Below are positions 25,110-37,848 of a stretch of 64,000 bases of DNA, piece by piece. The position numbers were made by a program, and so were the translations under genes. Below the pieces are notes generated by a model. The model had not been told where the DNA came from and ran no database searches. It worked only from the letters and a program-made list of their open reading frames with translations. The stretch lies in contig NW_003546296.1 in assembly GCF_000090795.2 (NCBI RefSeq), positions 266,017 to 330,016 of the forward strand, given 5' to 3'. Origin of the DNA: Amphimedon queenslandica. Lineage: Eukaryota > Porifera > Demospongiae > Haplosclerida > Niphatidae. Each line of letters begins with the position of its first letter. The stretch's first letter is position 1.

Positions 25110-27758
25110 TATTATTATCATTGTGGTACATTATGTGTGTGGTATGTTACCTTGCAGTTGTGAGGTTAGGGTTAGTAGACTCGTCTGTGATTGTGCAGCT
25201 GCTTTTGAGGCTGAACTCAGCTAATAATAAATAATAATATAATAATGATGATGATGATAAACTAATCTGTATCTGTCCTTACTTCTTCTGTTAAGCACTC
25301 TGCCTCTTTACTCTACAATATTAGTCTACTATTAATTGTTATCATTTTGTATTGGAGTACCTTTTCCTGCAGCTGTATTTTGAGTGATGTTATTTCTTGA
25401 TGCATCTCATTAATTGCTTTGTCAGCAGAACTTTTAACAGCAACTTTCTCCTTTAAAAGCAAGCAAAGAAGTTTAATTTCAATTTCATAAATATTTATTT
25501 CAAAATTTACTTCTTCTAGTGTGCTGATTTTCTCTTTGAGTTCTGCTTCATTCTCTTCAAGTAATTTATTCTTTTCTTTTATATTCTCCAGTCCCTCTCT
25601 CAGTCTCTCTTTCTCTTCATTTGTTTCAGTTATTCTTATTTCAACTTCTTCCTGAGCTTCCTTGAATTTCTTGTCCTCTTCCTTTCTCTCTCTTACTCTA
25701 AATCCATACCTTTGAATCTTTTCTGTTAATTCCTGAAGTTGTGTCTCAATACCCTGTGCTTTACTGCACAATTCCTCATCTCTTTTACTGACAAGACTCA
25801 TCATGTCTCTTCCCTTTTCTGCTATTCCATCAAGTAAGTTCTTGCATGAGGTCATTTTCTTCTTGATCGCTGCTCTCTCTGTCTCCATTGTTTCCAGTTG
25901 CTCCTGTATTTCTTCCTCTTTTCCCTCCAATTTTGCCTCAAGTTCATTTATTTTGTTATCACTTTGAACTCTCTCTCTCTTCATGTCGTCATTTTCGATC
26001 AGTAGCTGTTCTTTCTCTCCTATCAATCTTCTTTTCTCTCTTTCTGCTGCTTCTAAATTATCAACCATTTTTTGTATCTTCTCTTCAGATTCTCTTTCCA
26101 TCCTATTGATACAATAAACTCAGTTCAGTGTTATTTGTACTATGTTCATGTTTATTTTGTGAAACATAACATGTTGACATGTGGTCACATGTGCTGATTA
26201 TAATTACTTTGTTGTCAGCATCACTCCTTGAGTCTTTGTACTCTCCATCTCTTCCCTCATGGTTGATAGTTTCAATTCAAGACTGCACAGTTCTGCCTTT
26301 AGAGTTTCATTGCTTGCCTATGGCATAATGTGTACATAATGAACATTATGTCTCTCACCCTCTCCCTCTCACCCTCTCTCTCTCACCCTCTCCCTCTCAC
26401 CCTCTCTCTCTCACCCTCTCCCTCTCACCCTCTCTCTCTCACCCTCTCCCTCTCACCCTCTCTCTCTATCTTTCTCACTGTACAAGATATAATCAATCAT
26501 TGGTTGCCAGGGTACCTGAGATTCATTCATTGCTGTTTCAACTTTGTCAAGCTGAGCTGCTGTTCTTTCATATTTTTCCTGTAACTCTTTCTCTTTGGTC
26601 TCCTTTTCTTGTTTCTTTAAAGTAAGTACATCGATCTGAAGTTATATGATATTCTGTACACATGTGAAAACAGATTGCTCTTACCTCTTTCAGAAGTGAC
26701 GTCTTCATTTCTTTGAAAGATTTTATTTCAACTTCCTTTGATTCAACTTCTTCCAAAAGTTTCCTGATAATTTCTTTGTTTTTTTCAACAGTTTCTTCTG
26801 ATATTTTGAGAGCTTCTTGTGCTAAACATACATACAGTATATAATTAATTAAAATAATAAAATTGTACTTAATCTTTTTGCTGTTAATGCTTCTTCAAGA
26901 TTCATTTTCTTCTCTTCAAAACTCTCCATTAATTGCTTGAGTTCTTCTTGTAGTCTTGCCTGCTGCTTTGAGATTGACTCCATAATGGATTCTCTCTCTC
27001 TTTCTCTCTCCTTTAATTCTTCCACCTCCTTACTGAGCTCATTTCTCTCCAGTACTAGCTCAGTGTTATCTTTAATCAACGTCTCCTTCTCCTCTTTAAG
27101 CACTGACACCACCTCCTCCCTTTTTCTTGTTAAATCCTCTTCAAGTGCTTCCAAAGACCTCCCAGTCTCTTCCTCCAAATACTTCTTCTCCTCTTCAGTT
27201 CTGCCTAGGTTCTCTTTAGTTGCTGAAAGTGTCTCTCGAAGGCTACTGCACTCTTTCACTAGCTCCTGTACTTTTTTAAATGTGTCAAATTCATTGGATT
27301 CTTCTGTGACCAGGAGGTCAGTGATTGCCTGATGCTGTTTAAAGTAAGCTTCCCGCTCTTTCTCTGACTGCTGCACTTTATCTCTCAGGTCTCTTATCTC
27401 TCCCATCATCTGCTGGACGTGGTCGTTCTTTCCTTTTTGGAGTTGCTTGATGTTGGTCAGGTATTGCTGCATCTCTTCATTCTGCTTCCTTTGCTGTGTC
27501 TTGATCGTCTTCACCTCTTCAAACGACTCCTCCAGTCTGGAGTGAGTCCTCTTGTATTTCTTCCACAAGTTAATGAGATTGGTTTCAGGTGAAGAGCTGT
27601 CCCATTTGACTCCATCTTTTGTCAGATCAGATTTGATTTCTTTCAACTGCTGGCTAAAGTCTTGAGATAATCCCTACAGTAATAAATGAATAAACGAGTG
27701 AATGAATTGCTATTCCTTTAGTTACCTCTCTGCTGCCATGCTTCTTCTGTCTCAACAT
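21709..27758 (-). CDS. Long coiled-coil protein, family not recognised (21 exons, about 1228 aa)
   Basis: Exons in transcript order: 27758-27726, 27673-26869, 26821-26685, 26635-26516, 26317-26208, 26102-25511, 25450-25361, 25312-25283, 25220-25151, 24997-24864, 24807-24679, 24626-24342, 23525-23418, 23373-23290, 23239-23165, 23103-22967, 22916-22760, 22711-22548, 22242-22078, 22018-21853, 21804-21709. Phases agree throughout. Nearly the whole protein is Glu/Lys/Leu-rich heptad sequence, so an extended coiled coil with no signal peptide or membrane segment. The ends are less helical: an N-terminal part with NLINLWKKYKRTHSRLEE, and a C-terminal tail with TTPKRPSTAMGRYRGF. The LW(K/R) box resembles the N-terminal region of rootletin/CEP250 proteins, which would suggest a centrosomal or ciliary role, but this is weak. 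A non-coding first exon appears to lie near 27885-27960 (donor GACG|GTGGGT), facing the TMEM131 start. Confidence 0.85.
22314..22390 (-). ncRNA. Near-perfect hairpin in an intron of the coiled-coil gene; microRNA-precursor or mini-MITE candidate
   Basis: Bases 22314-22335 and 22369-22390 are reverse complements at 21 of 22 positions; the single mismatch would be a G-U pair in one transcript orientation. The loop contains a second small stem (CAGGC / GCCTG) with an asymmetric bulge of about 13 bases. It lies inside the intron 22243-22547, away from both splice sites, so it is not a mirtron. Sponge microRNA precursors are known to be longer and less uniform than bilaterian ones. I cannot match it to a named microRNA. 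A very short inverted-repeat transposon is the main alternative. Confidence 0.4.
22435..22549. repeat. Long (ATT)n microsatellite beginning at a splice donor
   Basis: About 37 ATT units with one ACT interruption near the right end, the longest trinucleotide run in the window. On the sense (minus) strand it is (AAT)n and begins at the donor of exon 18 (CTGAA|GTAATAATAATA), so the 5' splice site is part of the microsatellite. Confidence 0.93.
23585..24300 (-). repeat. 186-bp tandem repeat, array C: about four units in the coiled-coil gene
   Basis: Minus-oriented units with starts spaced 186 bases apart, carrying GTACTATAGTAC and flanked by exons ending at 24342 and starting at 23525. The units share the variants GGGTAAAAGTCC and AAATTGAATTTTTTA, so they are more alike than to arrays in other genes. 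It is sense relative to the host gene. Confidence 0.93.
25020..25120. repeat. (ATT)n microsatellites in the coiled-coil gene
   Basis: ATT runs at about 25037-25110 in the intron between 25151 and 24997, with another at 24838-24862 that starts at the donor AAA|GTAATAATA on the sense strand. Confidence 0.8.
26340..26475. repeat. Pyrimidine minisatellite, about 28-bp period, in the coiled-coil gene
   Basis: Alternating TCTCACCCTCTCCC and TCTCACCCTCTCTC units repeat about four and a half times within the intron 26318-26515 region boundary on the plus strand. On the sense strand it is a GAGGGTGAGA purine tract. It lies upstream of exon 5 (26317) in genomic terms but within the preceding intron, so copy number could vary without harming the protein. 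Confidence 0.8.
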
Positions 27759-28019
27759 GACTACAGCTCCTTTCCAGAGGGTGTGTTGCTGCTGCAGAGT
27801 AAAGGGTGGGGCTGGTGTTTGCAGCTAGCCTGTTGTTACTAAAAATAGAACAAGGGTGGGTTCATCCAGACCACACCCACCGTCAATTGTTGGATTTGTT
27901 GCGTGTTTCGAGTTTATGATGATGATGATGGCGAGTTCTTGAGCCTCTTTCTTACCTTCTTTCTGTCTCTCTACTAGTTTATTTGATTCAGTTAGTGTGA
28001 CGGAGAGGGATGAGTAAAG
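27759..28019. promoter_or_regulatory. Shared head-to-head promoter, coiled-coil gene / TMEM131
   Basis: Only 261 bases separate the two divergent start codons. The left part holds an apparent 5' leader exon and intron of the minus-strand gene (acceptor TATTTTTAG, donor GACG|GTGGGT). (GAT)n is present at about 27916-27930. No TATA box is visible. Confidence 0.55.
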
Positions 28020-29797
28020 ATGGGTCGGTTAAGACTTGCTAAGTTGCCCTATCTTGTTGTTCTGTTCCTTTATATCGGGAGACTAGTGGCCATTGTACAC
28101 AGTCAAAACGAGGACACTCAACAAGATGAAGGTGGTAAGTTTAGGCTATTGTCTTCTTCTCTTTTAATGACACGTACATGTACATGTACTCAATATGTAT
28201 ACGATGAAAACATTTTTATTTACGTATAAATGTATCGTTACTTGTAGGTGTTGTAAATTCTAGATGTTCACATTTGAATTCTAAAAGAAATTGTTTTCTC
28301 GACGATACAGAAGTAAGACACTCATCCTCCTTTAAAAGCTAGCCATTATTAACTGTACTACCTCTTTTGTGGGCTGGCAACCAAACGGTTTTTTATGTAG
28401 TACTATATATACCTGGAATGTATAGTGGAGTATGGTAATGGAGTGTGCAGATAACTTATTGTCAGAATTTGCTGAAATCTCAACAAGTGTCATTAATGAC
28501 TCATCTTGGTTTCCTTTTTATTCAATACAATGTACATGTACATATAAATTACATTACATGTACATGTATATAAATACGTGTATAACCTGACCTTATCAGT
28601 TCATTGTAATTGATAATACTACCTGTATTACATTACTATTATTAATAATAATAATTATTATTATTATTTGTTTATTTATTTTCTTTAGTTTGACAGATTA
28701 TCTTCTCTATTATCAAAGACAGATAGGTAATTAAAGTGGGCGGGGTCTCATATATTATTATTTTACAGTATTTCTGAGACGAGTGACATTCTCTCAGACC
28801 TTCCCTCGGCAGTCCCAGTCACGTTTGATCCGCCTGCTCTTGATTTCAAGGACCAGTAAGTGTTTCTTAAACATTCTTGGCATGTCATATTTTTCTGACT
28901 CAATTCACTTCCTCATTTGTACTACAAACCAGTTTATTGTCAATGAATGTGTGAAAGTGCACACAATTCTGCCACCACAGGAAGTTCTACATGTACATGT
29001 ACTTGTTCATTTTATAAATCTTAATTGACTTGTTTACTTTATTGGAAGTCACACCCATTTCCTTTCTCCCGATAGGTCAGTGGGTATGCCTGTCCTCCAC
29101 ACTGTTACTTTAACTAATCCAACGAACTCTCTTACACTTCAACTCATCTCAATATCAGGAACCCTCCCCGAGTTTCATTCATCTTTCTTTATCGACAAAG
29201 TGAGGGAAAGGGAGAGAGAGAGAGGAGAGAGCATACAGTATATGTACATATGATGTGTATTGGTACTGTTTGTTGATGGTACATTCCATTCCTAATTATC
29301 ATGGAATTCTTGTTAATTAAAAGTAATGCGACACTAATAGCTGATTCTCTCCAGGTTTTAAGACCAGGCGAAACAACCTCTTTTGACGTCATGTTCTTAC
29401 CGCGAGTCCCTGGGGACCTTGAAGATATAATCATCATACACTCATCTCTTGGGATCTTTGAGTATAAGGTAGTATACTGGAGTATACTAGAGTATACTGG
29501 AGTATACTAGAGTATACTGGAATATAGTGTCTGCAGGTGGTAGCATGTGTATTGTGTTCCATTAACATTTTATCAAATCATTAACTTGTACACCTGCAAC
29601 TACTCAGTATACTCCAGTATACTCTTCAGTATATTATTAGTATACTATCTATAGGTGAGAGGTGTAGGTGTGGCCAGTTTATTTCGTTTACGGAGCCTGA
29701 GAGGAGCCCGTATCCCTCTCAATGCAACCTACCAACCTCTCATATCAATATATAACCCTTTCACTGTACCACTCCAGGTGAAGTATTATTATTATTA

Positions 29798-29847
<50 letters not shown>

Positions 29848-30198
29848 TATTATTATTGTTATTATTATTATTATTATTATATTGTTTTAGATAGTAGAGG
29901 TCTATTCCTCCAGTCAGTTTATTCACATTGAGATGTTGAGTGGTGCTGATGAAGGGAATAAAACTGCATGGGTAAGACTAGCAGCTGTACTATCCCCTGT
30001 TCAACCCTCCCCCTCCCTCCCTCTCTCAGGGTATCAGACCTTTTGAGACTAAGACAATAGCTCGTGTCAATTTCCACGGAGAGTCAATAGACAATTTCAC
30101 TTCTTTTATAAGAATAAAATCAAACCATTCGTCTGAGCCATCAATTGTACTACCTTTTGAAGTTGAGGTTTGCCAAGGTCAGTGTACTGTACCTACAC

Positions 30199-30256
<58 letters not shown>

Positions 30257-33200
30257 TAGCTCATGGATTATTTCTTTCTCGTGAATATCTTGATTTTGGA
30301 GTTGTTCGGACTGGAGGTAAGTCAGGGGCTGCGTTTGTTAATTTTATTATTTTATTTTATGCATCACCAGCTGAAACTAAACTCTGGCTCTATATGTTGA
30401 ATGCTGGTCCATATACTGTGGAACTGAAGGTACAGTAACTGCAACAGGATATAATGTACTGTACATGGTCTCGGGCCAATTTTGTCAAAAATGAAAAGTA
30501 GAGAATTCTCAATTTTTATAACATTTCCTGATACATATACATGTTCTTATGTTGTGTAGAAAGTTTGAGTTGATTCCGATCAAATTTGGATTTTTTACGA
30601 ATTTTTAAAGTTACTCCAAAATCGGGTAAAAGTCCCTGTACTATAGTACATGGTCTCGGGCCAAATTTTGCCAAAAATGAAAAGTAGAGAATTTGCAATT
30701 TTTATAGCATTCCCTGATACATATACATGTTCTTATGTTGTGTAGAAAGTTTGAGTTGATTCCGATCAAATTTGGATTTTTTACGAATTTTTAAAGTTGC
30801 TCTGAAATCAGATAAAAGCCCCTGTACTATAGTACATGTATATGTACATACAATGTATATCTGGTTAAATGGTCTTACTTTATGCTGTATGTACATGTAC
30901 ATGTATTTCATTAAAGTTTTGGTATCTTTCTATAGTCAATGACATTGCCAGATGATCTTCCAATTGTTGTTAATTTCACTAACATTTCACTCAAACCTGG
31001 TCTGAAGTATATCCGTGTTGCTTCATTGTCATTTTTTGTAAATTCAACTACCCCCGGGGGTAAAAGTACCGGAATTATAAAGATATGGGGGGAAGACCAC
31101 ACCTCTTTTTATCACGTACAAGTTCCTTATGAGGCTCATATTATGAAAGGGTAATGTTGCTATTAATAGTATCAGTAATGATGGTGTAATGTTGCTATTT
31201 ATAGATCCTTGGATTATGATGCTGAGGCAATGCTGTTTCGTGTTGATGCTCCTCCATTTTACCCAATCATACGCAACCTGACACTCACGAACCTTTTTGA
31301 AGACCCTGTTGTTATTTATTCCGCTAAACTAAGTTCTAAAGTACAGAACTGGTTCACTGTAAGTATACTAAGATTTACTATGATATACTAAAGTTTACTA
31401 TTATCATGATTATTCAGATATTATCATTCTCATCTCCATACGTATTACCGCCTGATGGTGCCCCTCATACAGTTCTGGTCCTCAAGTTCAAGCCCCAGTC
31501 TTCAGACTGTCTCTTCAACACCACTCTCAGACTATCAACCAACATGTCATTTTTTAACATACCACTCCAGTGCTATGATGGGAGACTAGACGTGAGTTTA
31601 CTGACTTTATAATAGTATACTCATAATATACTAATGATTTACTAAGTTTGTATATTTTCAGTATACTTTTGAGGACACTGACACTGATGCTCTTGAGTTC
31701 GGTGTCCTCACGGACCAGGAAAGAGTTAATAAAATATTCACAATTACTAATAATAACCCGGTCAAAGTGAGATTATCATTATTTATTTATTTATTAATTA
31801 ATTAATTAATTTATTTATTTATTTATTTATTTACAGGTTGCTATTAATAGTATAACAGTGCAAGAAGGCAGTAATATACCAGGTAATGTCAAATATTATT
31901 AAATATTATTAATTTAATTATTAATTATTAATATACAGGTGTTAGTGTTGATGCTATTTTATTTCCACCTCATGAACCGAAGACAAGAACTCCGCCCATT
32001 TTAATGGAAGGATTACGAAGGGGCCGATACCCACCTGTACGTTACATGTACATGTTTATTTACATAATTTGTTTCTATAGCAACACGTACTGAAGCCAGG
32101 CCAGTTTGTTGTTTATCGTGTTAATGTTACCTGTCCAAAGAGGGCGGGGTCTTATACTGGGGAGATACTGATCCACTCATCTCTTGGGAAGGTGTGTTAC
32201 TAATAATAGCTCATGATGATGTCATTATGTTACTATTAATAGGTTACTCCTGTTCCAATAAATTATGTTGCGGTAAAAGGTGAATTGACTTTTATTCCAA
32301 ACTTAATCAAATTTCTTCCTTCATACCCTGTTAGTTAATTAATAACAGTTAATTAATATTAATAATCATTAATAGTGTTTATGTTCTGTTGTTCGTCTAA
32401 GTATAAAGAACTCGTTTACTAAACCAGTCAAACTGGTTTCACTAGTTCTGGAACCAGTTAATAACAGTTCACTGCCATTGATACTACCTGATACTCTACC
32501 TGTCCTGAAGCCAAGCACTACAACACTGGTAAACAACCTGTTATTGTTATTGTTGTTTATTGTTGTTGTTTATTGTTGTTTATAGATTGGTGAGGTCAGA
32601 TTAGATCCATTTTCTGTTTTTGATAAGAAGAAGCTTACAAGAATCAATTTAAATTGTAATAATAATTATTATTATCATGCATTAATACATGTACGTGTTA
32701 CTATTTATAGGTACGTCTTTAATGAGTGGTCAAAGGGTTAAAAATGATTATTCCCTTATAAGGGAGTACGCACATTTAAACTCACTTTGGAGTGTGTGGG
32801 TGGACCTCCTGCAACAGTCGTCAAGTTTACTTAATATTAATTTTAATATTCAGTTATTCTATAACGTAACCATGGCAACAGCCGGTGATAGACAGGAAGT
32901 GACGAGTGTCCGGGGGGAGGGGTCACTTGTCTGGCCGCGGATTGCATCATCTCATACAGTCTCATTCCCTTTAACACTGATTGGAAACCATACTGTAAGT
33001 CAGTATATTATTAGTATATTATTGGTATATTTTAGGAAATGAAGTTGCTATTGCGCAATCCTTCGCCCCACCCCCTATACATTCAGCCGTTATTATTGTC
33101 ATCGGATCATTCTGAGTCCTCTCATAAGCTCTTTACACTTTTATCGGAGATTTATAAACTAAAACCCTTCGCTAGTAATTTCAGTAAAAATTCATTTAGT

Positions 33201-36200
33201 ATATTGAGACCGGAACCAGTAAAGGGACCTGTATTAGACCCCTTGGATTTAATATTACCTCCGAGGGGGACTGGAACCTTGACTATACGTTATAATCCTA
33301 TGCAAGAATATAACAGCAATAATAATGATAATGATATATTGCTACTGAAGAACAACCTCACTGTGTTGGACCCTGTGGTGCTAAAGGGATCCTCTAGCCG
33401 TGGGTTCATAACTATTGATGGGGTTCACCCTAGCAACGGTAACCAAGGGGGAGCCCTCCTATTTGAATTCACCCAATCAATGCTGGAAGGATACATCAAT
33501 GGGATGGAATGTATGCCTTTAATTTGTTTATTGATTTATGTTATGCTCTCCTTCAGGTGGTATGTCCACTACTGATCTCCTCACTCATTGGAAGCTGTTT
33601 CATGTTCGTAATTCTGGCCCCGCCCCCATCACCATCAACAGAATAAGTATAGGACCTAATGGTGGTTGCCAAGGAAACGGTTTTAAAGTATCTAATTGTA
33701 AGAAGCAGTTCATCATATATCCGAACAAAACACGAAATATTGAAATAAGGTAACTATTACTATTACATCATAGGTCCTAATGACTCCTATTGTTTCCAGC
33801 TGCTCTCCTGACTTCACTGTCTCTCGTATCACGTCTCCCCTGGTCCTTCATTCATCTAAAGGTTCTCAGGTTGAGTTCCTCCTCTCTGCTGTACTACCTC
33901 ACCACATGCTCTCGCTGTGTTACATGGCCACACCTCCTACAGACCTAGAGTACATGACGGCCTACCTATCGGTCCCACTCTGGATCATAGCACTGCTCAT
34001 AATGATCATAGTCACTGTACTACAGGTGAATGTGTGTTTATAATGTATGTGTCCGCTATTGAGGGTGCTAGTTAAGAGTATCAGTATCTATTTTTAGTAT
34101 CAGTATCTATTTTTAGTTTGTGTGTGTTAATTTATTTACTGTATTTTTCAGGTGAAGTGGCACACTAGTAAACTATTGCAGCCTGTGGTTACTAGGGAGA
34201 CATTGGTTGTTAAGGATGTTCCTATTCAGCCCACTGGTGGTAAACTCTTCAGTTTCTCTGACATTAAGAAAATGACCAGCAATATATCACTACCAATAGC
34301 CACACCCAGCCAGCACCAGTCAGTGAAAAGACCAATAGAAAGGTACCTACCCACCGTACCATCATGTACAATCTATTGTATCCTCTCTCTCTGTCTCTGT
34401 AGTGTCATATTCAGTGCTACTTCCAGTAGTGTCTCTTCTCTTTCATTATCATCGGCCATTAGTCCAGTGACCCTTTCACCTTTAGCCACTGCTACCTCAT
34501 CTACTGTACCATCATCTACCGTACCATTGTCCACTGTTCCATCGTCCACTGTACTGTCAGTACATTATGCCTCTAAACAGGATCAGTCTGTTACTGATTA
34601 TGAAACTGGAATGAGACACCAAACACCTGCTACCGTTACATGTACCACTAAACCTGACCGCACCTCCTCAACAGACTTGAGGTCACGCCCACCAGACCCC
34701 AACGTCAAGAAAGTGAAGCCGATTCAGCGTAAGCCTTGTAAGAGTGTGACTTTGGAAAGAGGTATGACACCTATTGACGATAAAGTTGATGAGCTGTTAG
34801 TTAGAAAGGAATCAGACGAGAGTTTACCAAATTCTGATGACACCAGTAGCGGAGGTAGTGTGGGCGGGTCTGTGGGTGGAGCCAGTGAGGACTTCTCTCC
34901 AGTTGAAGAACACCCTGGAGCTAAAAGGAAGACTAAACCACACCCACAATTGCCTAAGCCCCAGTTTTCTAAGCCACACCCATCATACACTAAGGAACCT
35001 CTCACAGGACAAACCATTGAAGTGAAGGAGGAGCCACAGACTGACGAGGACCTGACCACACCCACCATTGAACTGACCACACCCCCTCACTTGATTAAAG
35101 CCGCAAAGAGTAAAAAGAAACAGAAACAATTGAAGAAAGAAGATAAGCTAACCAGGAGGAGGCAGAGAGAGAGTCCTACTGTTACTAATAATAGTAACAC
35201 TATTGTTACTAATAATAGTAACGGTGTGTCTAATAATAGTAGCAGTATTGTTACTAATAATAGTAACGGGACTGGTTTGAGATCTAAAAGGTTTCACGGT
35301 TCTCAAGAATCTCTCGATAAAGAATCAGTTGCCTCAAACTCAACCAATTCAACTGATAATAACGACGAGGAACAGACTCCACCCACTCAAGAGGAAATCC
35401 CGCCCACTCAAGAAGAGGCTCCACCCACTCAATTGGAGACTAAAGAATTGGAACAACACCATAATGACCCAATGGCTAATGATAACAGAAGGGGAGGGTT
35501 TATATCAGAGCAACCTATAGTACCAGTTACAGATATTGAAACTGATCCTTCTCCTCCTGATCCTGTTCTTGAGGTTGAGCCTCCACTGAAGGAGTCCAGT
35601 CCTAAGCCACGCCCTCAGAAACTAGAGCTATCTCAAGAGGGCGGAGCCGAGGATATTAAAAGTGCTGATTCAGGACCATCGTCAGTTGAAACTGATGGCA
35701 CTACAAGGGGAGAGAGAGAGGGCGGAATTGTTAATAATAATGAGAAACAGCAGAGAAAGGATCCACATGAACTAGCAGCTTCATTACTTCAATCAAATAA
35801 AGAAAAGATAATAGTTCGACGAGTTGTGAGTAACGATGAAGGAGGAGAGAAGGGAAGCAAAAAGACAGAGCCAGTTGTGACTAGTCCTTCAAAAGATAGG
35901 AAGAAGCATAGCACAGGAGGAGAAGAGAAGAGATCCAATCCTTCCCCTTCGTCACTATCTCACGATGCCACTCCCTTTTACCCAGGGTTCAACCCACACC
36001 ATCACCAGTTCCCTCACCCACACCATGTGCCACTAGGGAGGCCACACCTGCCTCAGCCACGCCCACCACCTCCTCATCACATCCTGCCCCCGTATGATTA
36101 CCCTCCACCCCCTGGCCCTCACATGCACTATCACCCAATCAGTGAGGAGGGTCCATATCCTGATAGACATTACGAGTCTGTCGTTAACAGGAAACACGTC

Positions 36201-37848
36201 AAGCATAACAAGCAGTTTCATTTACCGTTACCTGCCGGAGGGACCCCCCCTGGGGTTACACCTCCTCCTCCATATTACGGACCGGGTCCTTATAGAGAGA
36301 TGACTCCGCCCCACATGTATGATGAAAGAATTAGGCCACACCCCCCAATGGATCATTATTATGATGATTATTATCACGGAATGAAGCATAGAAATGAAAT
36401 GGGGCGGGGTCCTCCCGGGGCTCCGCCTCCTGGTTGGAGACCAAAGAGGTCGTCATTTGAGTCTCTGCCCATTTCTCATGTAAAACCACCTGGCCCTGAC
36501 GAATATGAACATGTACCACCATACGAGGAACAACCTATGATGAGGAGTTCCTCTCGTTTCCATGGTTACCATCATATGGATAATATTGACCCCGTCCCTC
36601 ATCATGATTCTTATTCTATTTCTCGTTTGAGAGACGGGGGCGTGGTCCCTTCATACCCTGTTCATCATGATGACGTGAAACTACTAGCTAACAAGAGAAT
36701 GGCTGAGGGGGGAGGGCCCAAGATGGGAGGGGCCAACTCAGGTACATCACTATCTTTACTTTTGTCTCAGTCCTCATCTAGTGGGTGGAGCTCCTCTCTA
36801 AACCGCGCCCCCGGGACAATACCTTCTAATAATCAATACTCGAAGATACCCTCAACACAATATGGAGGAGAAAGAAACTGGATGATAGATGAAAATGAAA
36901 AAGTAATAAAAAATAACCGTCTACATGTACATTTTGCCAAAAATGAAAAGTAGAGAATTCTCAATTTTTATGACATTCCCTGATACATATACATGTTCTT
37001 ATGTTGTGTAGAAAGTTTGAGCTGATTCCGATTAAAATTGGATTTTTTTACGAATTTTTAAAGTTGCTCCAAAATTGGGTAAAAGACCCTGTACTATAGT
37101 ACATGGTCTCGGGCCAAATTTTGCCAAAAATGAAAAATAGAGAATTCTCAATTTTTATAACATTCCCTGATACATATACATGTTCTTATGTTGTGTAGAA
37201 AGTTTAAGCTGATTCTGATCAAATTTGGATTTTTTACATATTTTTTAAAGTTACTCCAAAATCGGGTAAAAGTCCCTGTACTATAGTACATGGTCTCGGG
37301 CCAAATTTTGCCAAAAATGAAAAATAGAGAATTCTCAATTTTTATGACATTCCCTGATACATATACATGTTCTTATGTTGTGTAGAAAGTTTGAGCTGAT
37401 TCTGATCAAAATTGGATTTTTTATGAATTTTTAAAGTTGCTCCAAAATTGGGTAAAAGACCCTGTACTATAGTACATGGTCTCAGGCCAAATTTTGCCAA
37501 AAATGAAAAGTAGAGAATTCTTCATTTTAATGCATTTCTTGATGATGTATTACATTATGTTGTATTTAGGACGTATTGACAAGGTTTGGTCCTGATTCTA
37601 GTGACACTAGCACTTGTCAGCGTCTCTGGTCCCTCAACTCTCCATTGTCCAATGCCCTGGAGGAGCAGCGGCTCCAAACAGCTACCCAACTAGCAGCTGC
37701 TCCCTCTCCTCCTCCTCCTCCTCTCTTCTCTTCAGGAGATAATTACGATCCTTTTGACAACTCTCTGTCAAGCATATGGAGCTTTGGTAACCGTGGTAAT
37801 GCAAATAGGGGAGGAGCGTTACTATGGGATACGGAATCCGATGACTAG
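28020..37848 (+). CDS. TMEM131: Transmembrane protein 131 (28 exons, about 2123 aa)
   Basis: ER/Golgi membrane protein; in studied animals its luminal PapD-like domain binds procollagen and its tail recruits TRAPPIII for collagen secretion. Exons: 28020-28134, 28248-28312, 28689-28726, 28769-28855, 29076-29199, 29355-29468, 29655-29777, 29891-29971, 30030-30177, 30260-30316, 30371-30429, 30936-31150, 31205-31358, 31418-31591, 31662-31766, 31837-31882, 31939-32036, 32081-32191, 32243-32329, 32376-32528, 32586-32655, 32711-32994, 33036-33510, 33557-33749, 33800-34025, 34152-34342, 34403-36902, 37570-37848. A signal peptide (LPYLVVLFLYIGRLVAIVHS) precedes PapD-like repeats; PPALDFKDQSVGMPVLHTV, PRVPGDLEDII and GARIPLNATY...NPFTVPLQ match the family core. 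One membrane segment (LWIIALLIMIIVTVLQ) lies near residues 1115-1134. The ~990-residue cytosolic tail is Pro/His/Ser-rich and ends with W-containing motifs (RLWSLNSPLSN, SSIWSFGN). It is larger than human TMEM131 (about 1880 aa). Boundaries of exons 19 and 20 are less certain. Confidence 0.93.
29465..29650 (+). repeat. GTATACT arrays in inverted arrangement, TMEM131 intron 6
   Basis: Alternating 10-base units AGTATACTGG and AGTATACTAG run from the donor at 29469 to about 29523, and inverted counterparts (CAGTATACTCCAGTATACTC) lie at about 29606-29634 before the acceptor at 29654. The intron RNA could fold its two ends together. GTATAC is self-complementary, so each unit is also a small palindrome. 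Confidence 0.75.
29780..29886 (+). repeat. (ATT)n microsatellite in TMEM131 intron 7
   Basis: ATT runs with occasional GTT fill nearly the whole intron 29778-29890 and lead into the acceptor GTTTTAG. A similar (ATT)n run is at 30199-30256 before exon 10. Confidence 0.85.
30450..30835 (-). repeat. 186-bp tandem repeat, array D: about two units in TMEM131 intron 11
   Basis: Minus-oriented units, antisense to TMEM131, with GTACTATAGTACATGG. The array ends with a TACATGTATATGTACAT run at 30833-30850. Confidence 0.92.
36930..37525 (-). repeat. 186-bp tandem repeat, array E: about three units in the last TMEM131 intron
   Basis: Minus-oriented units between exon 27 (ends 36902) and exon 28 (starts 37570). 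The first partial unit begins about 30 bases after the donor GAAAAA|GTAATA. Units carry GTACTATAGTAC and are about 186 bases apart. Confidence 0.92.

Noticed and set aside
26937-27332. Plus-strand Ser-rich ORFs (also 21830-22270, 25888-26109) opposite the coiled-coil gene
   Set aside because: They are complements of Glu/Lys-rich heptad codons on the minus strand, where 21 exons keep frame.
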